From positions 130,622-194,621 of the forward strand of contig NZ_JNYD01000022.1 in NCBI RefSeq assembly GCF_000717175.1: a stretch of 64,000 bases of DNA. The letters run 5' to 3'. This DNA comes from Pseudonocardia autotrophica (lineage in GTDB: Bacteria; Actinomycetota; Actinomycetes; Mycobacteriales; Pseudonocardiaceae). Position numbers and translations under genes: made by a program. The notes beneath the pieces are model-generated. The model made no database searches. It worked only from the letters and a program-made list of their open reading frames with translations, and was not told where the DNA came from. Positions 24,262 through 36,383 of this stretch are shown here, piece by piece; the stretch's first letter is position 1; every line of letters starts with the position of its first letter.

Positions 24262-24993
24262 CTACGTCCGTACGAGGCCCCGGCACACCAGCTCGACCGT
24301 GAGGGCCACCGCCACCGTCTCGACGGCCAGGAGCAGCACCAGCACGAGCAGCTGCACGGCGCCGGCCTCGACCGGGGAGGCGCCGCCGAGCAGCATGCCG
24401 ACGTAGGCGCCCGGCAGCGTGACGAGCCCGACGGTCCGGGTCTGGTCGAGGGCGGGCACCAGCGCCTGGGCCGCGCTCGGGCGGGCGATCTCCACGTTCG
24501 CGTCGCGGGGGAGGAACCCCAGGGACAGGGCCGCCTCCACCTCGCCCCGGCGCGCGATCAGCTCGTCGCGCATCCGCCTGCCCGCCAACGAGGTCGCGGT
24601 CATCGCGCCGCCGATGAGGATGCCGGCCGTCGGGATCACGGCGATCCCGGTCGCCGGCACCACTCCGCCCGCCACGAGCAGCGCGACGACCGGCAGCGGG
24701 CCCGCCGTGATCGGCAGCACCACCCACCAGCCGCTCGGGTGCCGGGTGAGGCGGCGCGCGGAGGTGAAGGCCGCCACTGCGACCATCAGCAGCACGAACA
24801 GCGCACTGGTCCCCAGCGACCGCACCACCACGCCGATCAGCAGCGACACCGCGCCGAGCTGGACGACCGCCCGCGCCGACGCCAGCACGGCGGCCCGCGC
24901 CGTCCCCAGCTGCGCGAGGAGGGCGGTCGCCGCGGCGATCAGGACCGCGAGCGCAGCGGCCACCGCGAGGCCGGGCCCGGCGTTGAGCGTCAC
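24262..24993 (-). CDS. FetB-like (UPF0014) ABC-type membrane permease
   Basis: 243 residues with about seven membrane segments. LVTLPGAYVGMLLGGASPVEAGAVQ is the signature of the UPF0014/FetB family, whose E. coli member works with the ATPase FetA in iron export. No ATPase gene adjoins it here. The GTG at 24993 gives the expected N-terminus before the first helix. It is divergent from the DUF1905 remnant. Confidence 0.82.
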   Translation of the reverse strand: MTLNAGPGLAVAAALAVLIAAATALLAQLGTARAAVLASARAVVQLGAVSLLIGVVVRSLGTSALFVLLMVAVAAFTSARRLTRHPSGWWVVLPITAGPLPVVALLVAGGVVPATGIAVIPTAGILIGGAMTATSLAGRRMRDELIARRGEVEAALSLGFLPRDANVEIARPSAAQALVPALDQTRTVGLVTLPGAYVGMLLGGASPVEAGAVQLLVLVLLLAVETVAVALTVELVCRGLVRT

Positions 24994-25026
24994 GCCGGAA
25001 TTGTCGGTGGGGGAGGGCAGGCTGGC

Positions 25027-25342
25027 GTCGCGACCGCGCCGCAGACCTACTCCTTCCGCGCCGAGCTGTGGGTGTGGGACGCCCGCCGACACGACACGTG
25101 GACCTTCGTGAGCCTGCCTCCGGAGATCGCCGAGGAGATCGGCGAGCGGGCCCCGCCCACGGCGGGGTTCGGCTCGATCCCGGTCGTCGTGCGCGTCGGC
25201 GCCACCACGTGGCGGACATCGATCTTCCCCGAACGCCGCGCGCGGCACCTACGTCCTGCCGGTCAAGAAGGCCGTGTGTCGCAACGAGGGGCTGGCCGAG
25301 GGTTCGGTCACGGCGGTCGAGCTCGCGCCGCGGGACGTGTGA
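25027..25342 (+). pseudogene. DUF1905 family gene with a one-base frameshift
   Basis: The frame reads TYSFRAELWVWDARRHDTWTF and continues to VRVGATTWRTSIFP, as in DUF1905 beta-barrel proteins. At the CCCC run at 25227-25230 one base too many throws it out of frame; removing one C gives FPNAARGTYVLPVKKAV and the normal end VTAVELAPRDV at 25342. No ATG or GTG stands at the expected start, so the 5' end may be damaged too. A base-calling error in a homopolymer is the alternative. Confidence 0.7.
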
Positions 25343-25550
25343 CCCCACCGACGGGGGAGGTCCGGGCCCCTGCCTGGCCCCCCTCGGTTGGTCGTTCTAC
25401 CCTGCGTAGAGCACAATGCCCGTGCGAACCGTGCCCGCTCCCCTCGGCACAGCCCGAGGGCGTGCGGTCCGGTTGGCGGGAGATAGAGTCCGGACCTGGC
25501 CCACCACCTTGAGCCAGCGAGGTTCAGCGAGGTCCAGTGCAGGAGGCACA

Positions 25551-27305
25551 GTGACAGCCGTCGCGCCCAAGCCGATCACGACGCGCCCGTACCCGGCGCG
25601 TCGGACGGGTAAGGGTTCCACGTTCCTGAAGATGCTCCGGACGACGGACCCCAAGGACATCTCGATCCTGTACATGGTCACGTCGTTCGGCTTCTTCATG
25701 GCCGGCGGGGCGATGGCGCTGCTGATCCGTGGCGAGCTCGCGCGGCCCGGGCAGCAGTTCCTGTCGAGCGAGCAGTACAACCAGCTGTTCACCATGCACG
25801 GCACGATCATGCTGCTGCTCTACGCCACGCCGATCCTCTTCGGCTTCGCGAACTACATCGTCCCGCTGCAGATCGGCGCCCCGGACGTGGCGTTCCCGCG
25901 GCTGAACGCCTTCTCCTACTGGCTGTTCCTGTTCGGCGGGCTGATCGTGCTGTCCGGGTTCCTCACGCCCGGCGGCGCCGCGGACTTCGGCTGGTTCGCC
26001 TACACGCCGCTGTCCGACGCGATCCGCTCGCCCGGTGCGGGCGCCGACCTGTGGATCATGGGTCTCGCGGTCGGTGGTCTGGGCACGATCCTCGGCGGCG
26101 TCAACTTCGTGACCACGATCGTCTGCATGCGCGCCCCCGGCATGACGATGTTCCGGATGCCGATCTTCACCTGGAACATCTTCATCACGTCGCTGCTGGT
26201 CCTGATCGCGTTCCCGGTGCTCACCGCGGCCCTGTTCGGCCTCGCGGCGGACCGCCACCTCGGTGCCCACGTCTTCGACCCGGCCAACGGCGGCGTGATC
26301 CTCTGGCAGCACCTGTTCTGGTTCTTCGGCCACCCCGAGGTCTACATCGTCGCGCTGCCGTTCTTCGGCATCGTGTCCGAGATCTTCCCGGTGTTCAGCC
26401 GCAAGCCGATCTTCGGCTACAAGACGCTGGTCTTCGCGACCATCGCGATCGCGGCGCTGTCCGTCGCCGTGTGGGCGCACCACATGTACGCGACCGGCGC
26501 GGTGCTCCTGGCCTTCTTCTCGTTCACCACGTTCCTCATCGCGATCCCGACGGGCATCAAGTTCGTCAACTGGATCGGCACGATGTGGAAGGGCAAGCTC
26601 ACGTTCGAGACGCCGATGCTGTTCTCCGTCGGCTTCCTCGCGACGTTCCTGTTCGGCGGACTGACCGGCGTGCTGCTGGCCTCCCCCCCGATCGACTTCC
26701 ACGTGTCCGACACGTACTTCGTGGTGGCGCACTTCCACTACGTGCTCTTCGGGACGATCGTGTTCGCGACCTACGCGGGCATCTACTTCTGGTTCCCGAA
26801 GATGACCGGCCGGATGCTCGACGAGACGCTGGGCAAGTTCCACTTCTGGACCACGTTCATCGGCTTCCACATGACGTTCCTCGTCCAGCACTGGCTGGGC
26901 AACGAGGGCATGCCGCGCCGGTACGTCGACTATCTGGGCACGGACGGCTTCACCACGCTGAACATGATCTCCTCGATCGGCGCGTTCGTCCTCGGGGCGT
27001 CCACGCTGCCGTTCATCTGGAACGTGTTCCGCAGCTACCGGTACGGCCGCGTGGTCACGGTCGACGACCCGTGGGGCTTCGGGAACTCGCTGGAGTGGGC
27101 CACGAGCTGCCCGCCGCCGCGGCACAACTTCACCGAGCTGCCGCGCATCCGCTCCGAGCGCCCGGCGTTCGAGCTGCACTACCCGCACCTGGTGGAGCGG
27201 GCCCGGGCCGAGGCGCACGTCGGCGGGCACCCCGCCCCGTCCGAGATCGCCGCGCAGGGCGTCTCGCGGGAGACCCAGCCCGACGACGACCCGCGCTCCC
27301 GGTAA
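25551..27305 (+). CDS. ctaD: Cytochrome c oxidase subunit I (aa3 type)
   Basis: 584 residues with twelve membrane segments. Haem and copper ligands are in place: the low-spin haem His in [14 protein letters not shown] with its cross-linked His-Tyr pair, the Cu-B His pair in WAHHMY, and HFHYVLFG near the end. It is the catalytic core of the terminal oxidase. The GTG at 25551 follows AGGAGGCACA; an ATG at 25416 gives an unlikely Arg-rich extension. The 208 bases upstream hold no gene. serB starts directly after the stop. Confidence 0.95.
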   Translation: MTAVAPKPITTRPYPARRTGKGSTFLKMLRTTDPKDISILYMVTSFGFFMAGGAMALLIRGELARPGQQFLSSEQYNQLFTMHGTIMLLLYATPILFGFANYIVPLQIGAPDVAFPRLNAFSYWLFLFGGLIVLSGFLTPGGAADFGWFAYTPLSDAIRSPGAGADLWIMGLAVGGLGTILGGVNFVTTIVCMRAPGMTMFRMPIFTWNIFITSLLVLIAFPVLTAALFGLAADRHLGAHVFDPANGGVILWQHLFWFFGHPEVYIVALPFFGIVSEIFPVFSRKPIFGYKTLVFATIAIAALSVAVWAHHMYATGAVLLAFFSFTTFLIAIPTGIKFVNWIGTMWKGKLTFETPMLFSVGFLATFLFGGLTGVLLASPPIDFHVSDTYFVVAHFHYVLFGTIVFATYAGIYFWFPKMTGRMLDETLGKFHFWTTFIGFHMTFLVQHWLGNEGMPRRYVDYLGTDGFTTLNMISSIGAFVLGASTLPFIWNVFRSYRYGRVVTVDDPWGFGNSLEWATSCPPPRHNFTELPRIRSERPAFELHYPHLVERARAEAHVGGHPAPSEIAAQGVSRETQPDDDPRSR

Positions 27306-29284
<1,979 letters not shown>

Positions 29285-29315
29285 CGAGCGGGTCGCACGC
29301 GGCTCGTCGGGGCGG

Positions 29316-31397
29316 TCAGGCCTCCCGGAGGCGGGTGAGGGCGGCGCGGACCTTCCCGGCGTCGGTGGTCTGCCAGAAGGGCGGCAGCGACGCGCGGAGG
29401 AAGCCGCCGTAGCGGGCGGTGGCGATCCGCGGGTCCAGGATCGCGACCACCCCCCGGTCGTCGGTGCCCCGCAGCAGCCGGCCGGCGCCCTGGGCGAGCA
29501 GCAGCGCGGCGTGGGTGGCGGAGACCGTGAGGAAGCCGTTGCCACCCCGGGAGTCCGCCGCCTTCTGCCGCGCGGCGACCAGCGGGTCGTCCGGGCGCGG
29601 GAAGGGGATCCGGTCGATGATCACGCAGCTCAGCGAGGGGCCCGGGACGTCGACGCCCTGCCACAGCGACAGCGTGCCGAACAGGCAGGTCTCGGTGTCC
29701 TCGGCGAACCGCTTGACCAGCAGCATCGTGGAGTCGTCCCCCTGGCAGAGCAGCGGGACGGACAACCGCCCGCGCAACGCCTCGGTGGCCTGCTTCGCGG
29801 CCCGCATCGAGGAGAACAGCCCGAGCGTGCGCCCGCCCGCGGCCTCCACCAGCCCGGCGATCTCGTCGAGGTACTCCGGCGCCAGCCCGTCCCGCCCCGG
29901 GGGCGGCAGGTGCTTGGCCACGTAGAGGATCCCGCTGCGCCCGTGGGCGAACGGCGAGCCGACGTCGAGGCCCTTCCACCGCGGCGCGTCCGGGTCCCGG
30001 ACGGGGTCCGCCGAGTCCCCGCCCGCCGACTCCACCCCGCCCTCGGGACGGGCCGACACGATCTTCTCCGGCGGCAGCCCCCACTGCCGGGCCAGCGCGT
30101 CGAACGAGCCGCCCAGGGCCAGGGTCGCGCTGGTGAGCACGGTGGTGCGCTGCCCGAACAGCCGCTCCCGCAGCAGCCCGCCGACGGACAGCGGCGCCAC
30201 CCGCAGCACCTTGTGCCGGGCGCCGTCCGGGCCCTGCTCGGCCAGCCACACGACGTCGTACCGCTTGGCGGGGTCCGGCTCCTCGAAAGCCTTCAACACC
30301 CGCACGACGGACTCGGACACCTCGTCGAGCAGCGCGAGCGCGAGCTTGCGCCCGGTGGCGCCCTCGGGGTCCTCGCGGCGCTCGCCGCCGAGTGCCTGCC
30401 GACACATGCCGGCCGCGTCCCGGATCACCGTGAGCGCGCCGGTGGCGGCCTGCGGGATCGCCTCCCAGCGCCCGTTGGGCAGGTCCTCGAGCACCATGCC
30501 GAGGCCCTCGCCCGCCTCGGCCAGCCGGTCCGCCAGCGCCTGGTCGACGAGCTTGCCGCAGCGCCGCGCCGCCGCGGCGACCGTGCCCGCCGTGAGCTCC
30601 CCCGTGGCGGCGCCGGTGACCCGGTCGACCAGCTCGTGGGCCTCGTCGACCACCACGACGTCGTGCTCCGGGAGCACCTGGGCCTCGCCCATCGCGTCGA
30701 TCGCGAGCAGGGCGTGGTTGGTGACGACGACGTCCGCCCGGCCGGCCTCCGCCCGCGCCTTCTCGGCGAAGCAGTCCTCGCCGACGGGGCACCGCGAGAC
30801 GCCGAGGCACTCCCGCGCGGTGACCGAGACCTGGCGCCAGGCGTTGTCCGGCACGCCGGGGACCAGCTCGTCCCGGTCCCCGGTCTCGGTGTCCGACGCC
30901 CAGTCGTGCAGCCGCTTGACGTTGCGCCCCATGGCCGAGATCGCGAACGCGTCGAACAGCTGCTCCTCGCCCGGGTCGGCCATCTGCTCGTCGCCGTGGA
31001 GCTTGTTGAGGCACAGGTAGTTCCGGCGGCCCTTGAGGATCGCGAACGTGGGCTCGCGGCCGAGGGCGGGCTTGAGCGCCTTCGCAAGGCGGGGGAGGTC
31101 CCGGTCGACCAGCTGGCGCTGCAGCGCGATGGTGGCCGTGGAGATCACGACGGTGGTGTCGCGGGCCATCGCGTGCCGGATCGCGGGCACCAGGTAGGCC
31201 AGCGACTTGCCCGTGCCGGTGCCGGCCTGCACGGCGAGGTGCTCGCCGCTCGACAGCGCCTTGCGCACGGCCTGGGCCATCGCGTCCTGTCCCTCGCGGC
31301 GCGTGCCGCCGACGGCCGTGACGGCCACCTCGAGCAGCTCGGCCACGCCCGGCAGGTCCTGGGACCGGACGGGCGGGGAGGCGGAGGCGAGGGGCAC
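29316..31397 (-). CDS. dinG: DinG-like ATP-dependent DNA helicase (XPD family)
   Basis: 693 residues. Walker A is AGTGTGKS, Walker B the DEAH box VVVDEAHEL. Four cysteines between them (YLCLNKL and ECLGVSRCPVGEDC) match the iron-sulfur cluster site of the XPD/DinG family. The C-terminal half carries LCQGDD, GTLSLWQGVD and QGAGRLLR motifs. It should unwind DNA 5' to 3', including R-loops. The GTG at 31397 has TATCGT six bases upstream, so a leaderless start. I see no LexA box in front of it. Confidence 0.93.
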   Translation of the reverse strand: MPLASASPPVRSQDLPGVAELLEVAVTAVGGTRREGQDAMAQAVRKALSSGEHLAVQAGTGTGKSLAYLVPAIRHAMARDTTVVISTATIALQRQLVDRDLPRLAKALKPALGREPTFAILKGRRNYLCLNKLHGDEQMADPGEEQLFDAFAISAMGRNVKRLHDWASDTETGDRDELVPGVPDNAWRQVSVTARECLGVSRCPVGEDCFAEKARAEAGRADVVVTNHALLAIDAMGEAQVLPEHDVVVVDEAHELVDRVTGAATGELTAGTVAAAARRCGKLVDQALADRLAEAGEGLGMVLEDLPNGRWEAIPQAATGALTVIRDAAGMCRQALGGERREDPEGATGRKLALALLDEVSESVVRVLKAFEEPDPAKRYDVVWLAEQGPDGARHKVLRVAPLSVGGLLRERLFGQRTTVLTSATLALGGSFDALARQWGLPPEKIVSARPEGGVESAGGDSADPVRDPDAPRWKGLDVGSPFAHGRSGILYVAKHLPPPGRDGLAPEYLDEIAGLVEAAGGRTLGLFSSMRAAKQATEALRGRLSVPLLCQGDDSTMLLVKRFAEDTETCLFGTLSLWQGVDVPGPSLSCVIIDRIPFPRPDDPLVAARQKAADSRGGNGFLTVSATHAALLLAQGAGRLLRGTDDRGVVAILDPRIATARYGGFLRASLPPFWQTTDAGKVRAALTRLREA

Positions 31398-31532
31398 CGC
31401 CCGACGATAGCCGCCGGCACCGACAGGTCCCGCCAACCGGCCCGGTCGGGCGCGGGGAACCGCGCCGAGGTCGGGATGGTCACACGTGACGTCGTCCCGT
31501 TACGGCAGCTCACGCGGGGGTAGGTGGGCATC

Positions 31533-32426
31533 ATGAACCGGGTGACGTCCACGCAGATCCGACCCGAGGCGGACCGGTACCCCATGGTGCTGGAGGTGAC
31601 GCCGCGCTACAGCGACCTGGACCCGAGCCGCCGCGTCGGCCGGGAGGCGCTGGTCCGCTGGTTCGAGGACGCCCGGGTGACCACCGAGCACCGGGCCTTC
31701 CCCGAGCGCACGTTCGGCAACCGCCCGGCCGGGACGGGGCAGCTCCTCGCCTCGATCAACGTCGACGTGCTCGCCCCGCTGCGCATCGCCGACGACTACC
31801 GGGTCGGCATGGCCGTGAACCGGGTCGGCGGCTCGTCGTTCAGCTACGGCTACGGCGTCTTCACCGGTGCGGAGCTGGTCGCCACCGGCGAGTCCACCAG
31901 CGTGTGGGTGGAGGGCGGCCGGCCCGCGCCGCTGCCCGAGGAGATGCGCACCGCGCTCGCCGGCCTCGTGCTGCCCGAGGCCGCCCCGACCGCGCGCCGG
32001 GAGTTCGACGCGTCGCGCCTCGTCCGCGAGAACTACCCGTTCCGCTACGACGTCCGGACCCGCTTCGGCGACATCGACACCAACCGGCACGTCAACAACG
32101 TGGCCCTCGCCGGCTGGTACCTCGACGGCCTCGCCGAGCTGCACACCGACGTCCTCGGCTACCCGCTCGGCGGGCCGCTCGACGGGCTGTCCCCGAGCTC
32201 GCTGCGCGTCGAGTACCGCGACCAGGTGCACTACCCCGGCATCTACCAGCTGCGGGTCGGCGTCCTGGAGCTCGACGACCACGAGGTCCGCTACGCCTGC
32301 GGGCTCTTCGACGGGCACCGCTGCGTCGGGCTGGCCGACGCCGCCGGCGCCGTCCGGGCCGTCGATGCGGACGGCCGGGACGTCGACCTGCGCGCCGCGT
32401 TCGAGCCGTTCCGCATGCGCGGCTGA
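31533..32426 (+). CDS. Acyl thioesterase with two hotdog domains
   Basis: 297 residues with two HotDog-type repeats: YSDLDPSRRVGREALVRWFEDAR in the first and TRFGDIDTNRHVNNVALAGWYLDG in the second, where Asp and the N-H-x-N-N sequence form the typical thioesterase active region. The substrate is probably an acyl-CoA or acyl-ACP. The ATG at 31533 follows AGGTGGG; GTG at 31524 would add three residues. It ends one base from the convergent methyltransferase gene. Confidence 0.85.
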   Translation: MNRVTSTQIRPEADRYPMVLEVTPRYSDLDPSRRVGREALVRWFEDARVTTEHRAFPERTFGNRPAGTGQLLASINVDVLAPLRIADDYRVGMAVNRVGGSSFSYGYGVFTGAELVATGESTSVWVEGGRPAPLPEEMRTALAGLVLPEAAPTARREFDASRLVRENYPFRYDVRTRFGDIDTNRHVNNVALAGWYLDGLAELHTDVLGYPLGGPLDGLSPSSLRVEYRDQVHYPGIYQLRVGVLELDDHEVRYACGLFDGHRCVGLADAAGAVRAVDADGRDVDLRAAFEPFRMRG

Positions 32427-32427
32427 G

Positions 32428-33147
32428 CTACGCGGTCGCCCGGTAGAAGGTCAGCCCACCGAGCCGGGTGCGCCCCCGGCTCACGGTCGTCGCGTCGGTG
32501 AAGCCGGCCTGCGCGAGCAGGTCGAGCACCGACGGGCCCTGCCCGTGACCGTGGCCCTGAGCGTGACCGTGCCCCTGCCCGTGGCCGTGCCCGGCCCCGT
32601 GGTCGTGTCCTCCGCGCAGCCGGAGGAGGAGCCCGTGCAGCCCGTTCACCAGGGCGAACACGCCCCCTGACTCCCGCGGGTCGTGGTCGAGGTCCATCAG
32701 GTGCAGGCTCCCGCCCGGTGCGAGCACCCGGCGGACCTCGCGCAACGCACCCACCTTCGCGTCCTCGGGCAGGTGGTGGAGCATCAGCGAGGACAGGACC
32801 CGGTCGACGGTCCCGTCGCCGTACGGGAGCGACTGGGCGTAGGCCTCGTCGAGCTGCAGGGCCAGGCCCGCGCGCTCGGCCTTGCGCCGGGCGAGGGCGA
32901 GCGCCTCGCCGTCGGGATCGGTCCCGATGACCGTCGCGCCGGGCACCGCGCGCTTCGCCAGCAGCAGGACGTTGCCGGTGCCGCAACCGATCTCCAGCAC
33001 GGTCGCGCCGGGCTCGATCGCGGCCTGCGCCACGAGCTGCCAGTAGGAGTCGCCGACCCCGGCGAGCTTGCCGAAGCGGTCGTAGAAGGGCAGGAACGCG
33101 GGGTTGATCATCGCGGGCAGGTAGTCCCGCGTCTCGGTGGTCGGCAC
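32428..33147 (-). CDS. SAM methyltransferase with a His/Gly-rich insert
   Basis: 239 residues. Motif I is VLEIGCGTGNVL, followed by GTDPDG and SSLMLHHLP, as in ubiE/arsM-like class I enzymes. At about residues 178-203 there is an unusual loop of alternating His and Gly (GGHDHGAGHGHGQ and on) with eight His, which could bind Zn, Ni or Cu. The GTG at 33147 follows GGGAG. It is divergent from an AraC-type regulator 80 bases away that may control it. Confidence 0.85.
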   Translation of the reverse strand: MPTTETRDYLPAMINPAFLPFYDRFGKLAGVGDSYWQLVAQAAIEPGATVLEIGCGTGNVLLLAKRAVPGATVIGTDPDGEALALARRKAERAGLALQLDEAYAQSLPYGDGTVDRVLSSLMLHHLPEDAKVGALREVRRVLAPGGSLHLMDLDHDPRESGGVFALVNGLHGLLLRLRGGHDHGAGHGHGQGHGHAQGHGHGQGPSVLDLLAQAGFTDATTVSRGRTRLGGLTFYRATA

Positions 33148-33227
33148 GGTGCACTCCCGGGGCGTACGAAGTTCGGTGGTTCCCTGCTAGCGTCCATGCC
33201 ACGTGAGCTGCGGACAAGGGACGAAGT

Positions 33228-34148
33228 GTGGCTGCAGGGGGACGTTCTTCGGGTGAGGTCGTGCGCCGGACCGCGCAGGACGTCCCGCTGCTCGACTACG
33301 TCCGCCGGCCCGGGCTCCCGGCGGTCACCGTGCAGCACTGGGTCGGGGACCACCCGTCCGAGGGGCCGCGGTTCAGCGGGACCCACGCCCACGACTTCCT
33401 GCTGCTCCTCTACGTCGCGTGCGGCAGCCTCGTCGCGAGGGTGGACGGGCGTGACCGGACGATCGCCACGGGCGACGCGTTCGTCATCGCGCCCGGCGCC
33501 GTCGTCACGCCCGGGCGGCCGGACCCCGACGGCGACGTCTGGGCGGTCTCCTTCCCGCCCGACGCCGTCGACCCGGGAGCCGCCGCCCCGCTCGTCTCCT
33601 GGCGCGGACACCCGTTGCTCGCCCCGTTCGTCGGCAACCACCGCGGCGGCGGGCAACGGCTGCGGGTCCCGCCCGACGACCGCGCGGCCTGGCTCGCCCA
33701 CCTCACCGACCTCGACGCGGAGCTGCGCGGCCGCCGCGACGGGTACGCCGACGCCGCCCGCGCCCACCTCACCCTGCTGCTCGTCCGGCTCGGCCGACTC
33801 GGCATCGACCTGCCGGACGAGCTCGACGTCGATCCCCTCGTCGCGGAGGTGCTCGAGATCGTCGAGTCCCGGTACCACGAGGCCATCTCGCTGCGGGACG
33901 TCGCCGACGCGGTCGGGCTGACGCCGGGGCACCTCACCACGGTCGTCGGGCGGGCGACCGGCCGCACCGTGCAGCAGTGGATCACCGAGCGGCGCATGCG
34001 GGAGGCGCGCCGGCTGCTGGCCGACACCGACCTCACCGTCGCCGACATCGCCCGGCGGATCGGCTACCGGGACGCGGGCTACTTCGTCCGCCGCTTCCGC
34101 AGCGCCCACCGGGTCACCCCGACGGCGTGGCGCCGCGGGACGCCGTGA
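33228..34148 (+). CDS. AraC-family transcriptional regulator
   Basis: 306 residues. An N-terminal cupin domain (HAHDFLLLLYVACGSL) senses a small molecule. The C-terminal double helix-turn-helix is clear: ISLRDVADAVGLTPGHLTTVVGRATGRTVQQWITERRM and TVADIARRIGYRDAGYFVRRFRSAH. The GTG at 33228 is likely; GTG at 33258 would also keep the cupin. It ends four bases from the convergent pncA gene. Confidence 0.9.
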   Translation: MAAGGRSSGEVVRRTAQDVPLLDYVRRPGLPAVTVQHWVGDHPSEGPRFSGTHAHDFLLLLYVACGSLVARVDGRDRTIATGDAFVIAPGAVVTPGRPDPDGDVWAVSFPPDAVDPGAAAPLVSWRGHPLLAPFVGNHRGGGQRLRVPPDDRAAWLAHLTDLDAELRGRRDGYADAARAHLTLLLVRLGRLGIDLPDELDVDPLVAEVLEIVESRYHEAISLRDVADAVGLTPGHLTTVVGRATGRTVQQWITERRMREARRLLADTDLTVADIARRIGYRDAGYFVRRFRSAHRVTPTAWRRGTP

Positions 34149-34152
34149 GCCG

Positions 34153-34701
34153 CTAGGCGATCACGACTCCCGCCTCCCGCATCTCCACGAGCGCGAGCCG
34201 GGTGGTCGCGGGCAGGACGCCGGCGCACAGCTCCAGCAGGACGCCGGTGTCGAGCCCGGCGCGGCGGGCGTCGAGCGCGGTGGCCTTCACGCAGTGGTCG
34301 GTGGCGAGCCCGGCGATGTCGATGGAGTCGACGTCGTGCGCCCGCAGCCACTCCACCAGCGTGAGCCGGCCCGGCTCGCAGCCCTCGAACCCGGAGTAGG
34401 CCGCGGCGTGGTGGCCCTTGTCGAACACGGCCTCGATCCGGGCGACGTCGAGCGCGGGGTGGAAGCTCGAGCCCGGCGTGCCGGCGACGCAGTGCACCGG
34501 CCAGGTGTCGATGAAGTCCGGGGTGTCGCTGAAGTGGCCGCCCGGCGCGACGTGCATGTCCCGGGTGGCGACGACGTGGTCGTAGTCGGCCTGCCGGACG
34601 TACTCGGAGATCGCGGCCGCGGTGGCCGCCCCGCCGGTCACGCCCAGCGAGCCACCCTCGCAGAAGTCGTTCTGGACGTCGACGACGATCAGCGCGCGCA
34701 T
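34153..34701 (-). CDS. pncA: Nicotinamidase
   Basis: 182 residues. The catalytic triad Asp8, Lys95 and Cys137 (TDHCVKATALDAR) and the metal ligands Asp48, His50 and His56 (RDMHVAPGGHF) are all present. It turns nicotinamide into nicotinate for the pncB enzyme encoded just upstream, so the two genes form an NAD salvage pair, 31 bases apart. Confidence 0.94.
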   Translation of the reverse strand: MRALIVVDVQNDFCEGGSLGVTGGAATAAAISEYVRQADYDHVVATRDMHVAPGGHFSDTPDFIDTWPVHCVAGTPGSSFHPALDVARIEAVFDKGHHAAAYSGFEGCEPGRLTLVEWLRAHDVDSIDIAGLATDHCVKATALDARRAGLDTGVLLELCAGVLPATTRLALVEMREAGVVIA

Positions 34702-34732
34702 GCTGTCAGTGCTCTTTCTCGCTACCCGATGC

Positions 34733-36031
34733 TCAGTGCTCCGGGAAGACGGTCGGGATGGCGGGCTCGCCGCGGGAGAGCTTGAGGCCCTCCCAGGGCA
34801 CGGAGACGAGGGCCGCCCGCAGCCGCTCGCGCCCCTCCTCGAGGTTCGGCAGGTCGGCGACCGGCTCGCCCTCGCGGACCATCGGGATCGGCAGGACGCG
34901 GTCGTGCGGGCCGTGCTCGGGCCGCACGGTGACGGGGTGCACGACCTCCTCGACCGCGGTGCCCGTGGGTTTGTACCGGCGCAGTGCGGACTTCCGCCCG
35001 CCGCGGGACTCCTTGCTGCTGGAGCGCTTGGCGACCGGCCGGCCGTCGACCTCGACGAGCTTGTAGACCATCCCGGCCGTCGGGGCGCCGGACCCGGTGA
35101 CCAGGCTCGTGCCGACGCCGTAGGAGTCGACCGGCTCGGCCCGCAGCGAGGCGATGGCGTACTCGTCCAGGTCGCCGGAGAGGACGATCTTCGTCTCGGT
35201 CGCGCCCAGGGCGTCGAGCTGCTCGCGCGCCTGCCGGGTGAGGACACCCAGGTCGCCGGAGTCGATCCGGACCGCACCGAGCTCGGGGCCGGCGGCCTCG
35301 ATCGCGCGCTCGATGCCCTGCCGGATGTCGTAGGTGTCCACCAGCAGGGTCGTGTTCACGCCCAGGGTCTCGACCTGGCTGCGGAAGGCCGCCGACTCGT
35401 CGTCGTGCAGGAGGACCCAGGCGTGCGCGGCGGTGCCGGCGGTCGGGACGCCGTACCGGCGCCCGGCCTCGAGGTTCGACGTGGCGGCGAACCCGGCGAG
35501 ATAGGCCGCGCGGGCGGAGGCGACCGCGGCCTCCTCGTGCGTGCGCCGCGATCCCATCTCGATCAGCGGCCGGTTGCCCGCCGCCGTGACCATGCGGGCG
35601 GCGGCGGAGGCGATCGCGCTGTCGTGGTTGAGGATCGACAGGAGGAGCGTCTCGAGGATCACGGCGTCGGCGAAGGTCCCCGTGACGGTGAGGATGGGGG
35701 AACCGGGGAAGTAGAGCTCGCCCTCGGGGTAGCCGTCGACGTCGCCGCTGAAGCGGTAGTCCGCCAGCCACTTCAGGGTGCGCTCGTCGAGCGCGCCCTG
35801 CAGCGAGGCGAGCTCGGCGTCGCCGAAGCGGAAGTCGCGCAGCGCGTCGAGCACCCGGCCGGTGCCCGCGACGACGCCGTAGCGGCGGCCGTCCGGCAGG
35901 CGCCGGGCGAACAGCTCGAACACGCACTGCCGCTCGGCGGTGCCGTCGGCCAGGGCCGCGGCGACCATCGTCAGCTCGTACATGTCGGTGAGGAGCGCGG
36001 TGCTGGCGCTCGAACCCGAGGGGCCGCTCAT
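34733..36031 (-). CDS. pncB: Nicotinate phosphoribosyltransferase
   Basis: 432 residues. LLTDMYELTMVAAAL at the start, the GSRRTHEEAA loop, VRIDSGDLG and GVGTSLVTG are typical of bacterial nicotinate phosphoribosyltransferase. With pncA it completes salvage of nicotinamide to nicotinate mononucleotide. It is divergent from clpS, as in mycobacteria. Confidence 0.95.
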   Translation of the reverse strand: MSGPSGSSASTALLTDMYELTMVAAALADGTAERQCVFELFARRLPDGRRYGVVAGTGRVLDALRDFRFGDAELASLQGALDERTLKWLADYRFSGDVDGYPEGELYFPGSPILTVTGTFADAVILETLLLSILNHDSAIASAAARMVTAAGNRPLIEMGSRRTHEEAAVASARAAYLAGFAATSNLEAGRRYGVPTAGTAAHAWVLLHDDESAAFRSQVETLGVNTTLLVDTYDIRQGIERAIEAAGPELGAVRIDSGDLGVLTRQAREQLDALGATETKIVLSGDLDEYAIASLRAEPVDSYGVGTSLVTGSGAPTAGMVYKLVEVDGRPVAKRSSSKESRGGRKSALRRYKPTGTAVEEVVHPVTVRPEHGPHDRVLPIPMVREGEPVADLPNLEEGRERLRAALVSVPWEGLKLSRGEPAIPTVFPEH

Positions 36032-36086
36032 GCGGAGAGCCTATGCGGCGTTCTGCGGGAGCGCGTGTGCGTGACACCATGGACAC

Positions 36087-36383
36087 ATGTCCGCGCCGCT
36101 GAGCTCGCCCACCACCCAGGTGGACCCTGCCCTGGACGAGGACGTCGCGGGAGCGACCCCGTGGCAGGCCGTCGTCTGGAACGACCCGGTCAACCTCATG
36201 TCGTACGTCACGTACGTGCTGCAGAAGATCTTCGGCTACCCCGAGCCGAAGGCCACGGCGTTGATGCTCGACGTGCACCACAAGGGCAAGGCGGCCGTCT
36301 CCGCCGGGGACAAGGACAAGATCGAGGGCGACGTCGCCAAGCTGCACGCGGCCGGCCTCTGGGCCACCATGCAGCGCACGTGA
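36087..36383 (+). CDS. clpS: ClpS adaptor for the Clp protease
   Basis: 98 residues. [27 protein letters not shown] holds the conserved NDP motif that binds N-degrons, and [15 protein letters not shown] the surface that docks on ClpA/ClpC. It delivers N-end-rule substrates to the Clp protease. It ends in a GTGA overlap with the DUF2017 gene, a standard actinobacterial pair. Confidence 0.95.
   Translation: MSAPLSSPTTQVDPALDEDVAGATPWQAVVWNDPVNLMSYVTYVLQKIFGYPEPKATALMLDVHHKGKAAVSAGDKDKIEGDVAKLHAAGLWATMQRT

Noticed and set aside
29316..31460. LexA control of dinG.
   Set aside because: No CGAAC-N4-GTTCG in the upstream region; the promoter looks leaderless and constitutive.
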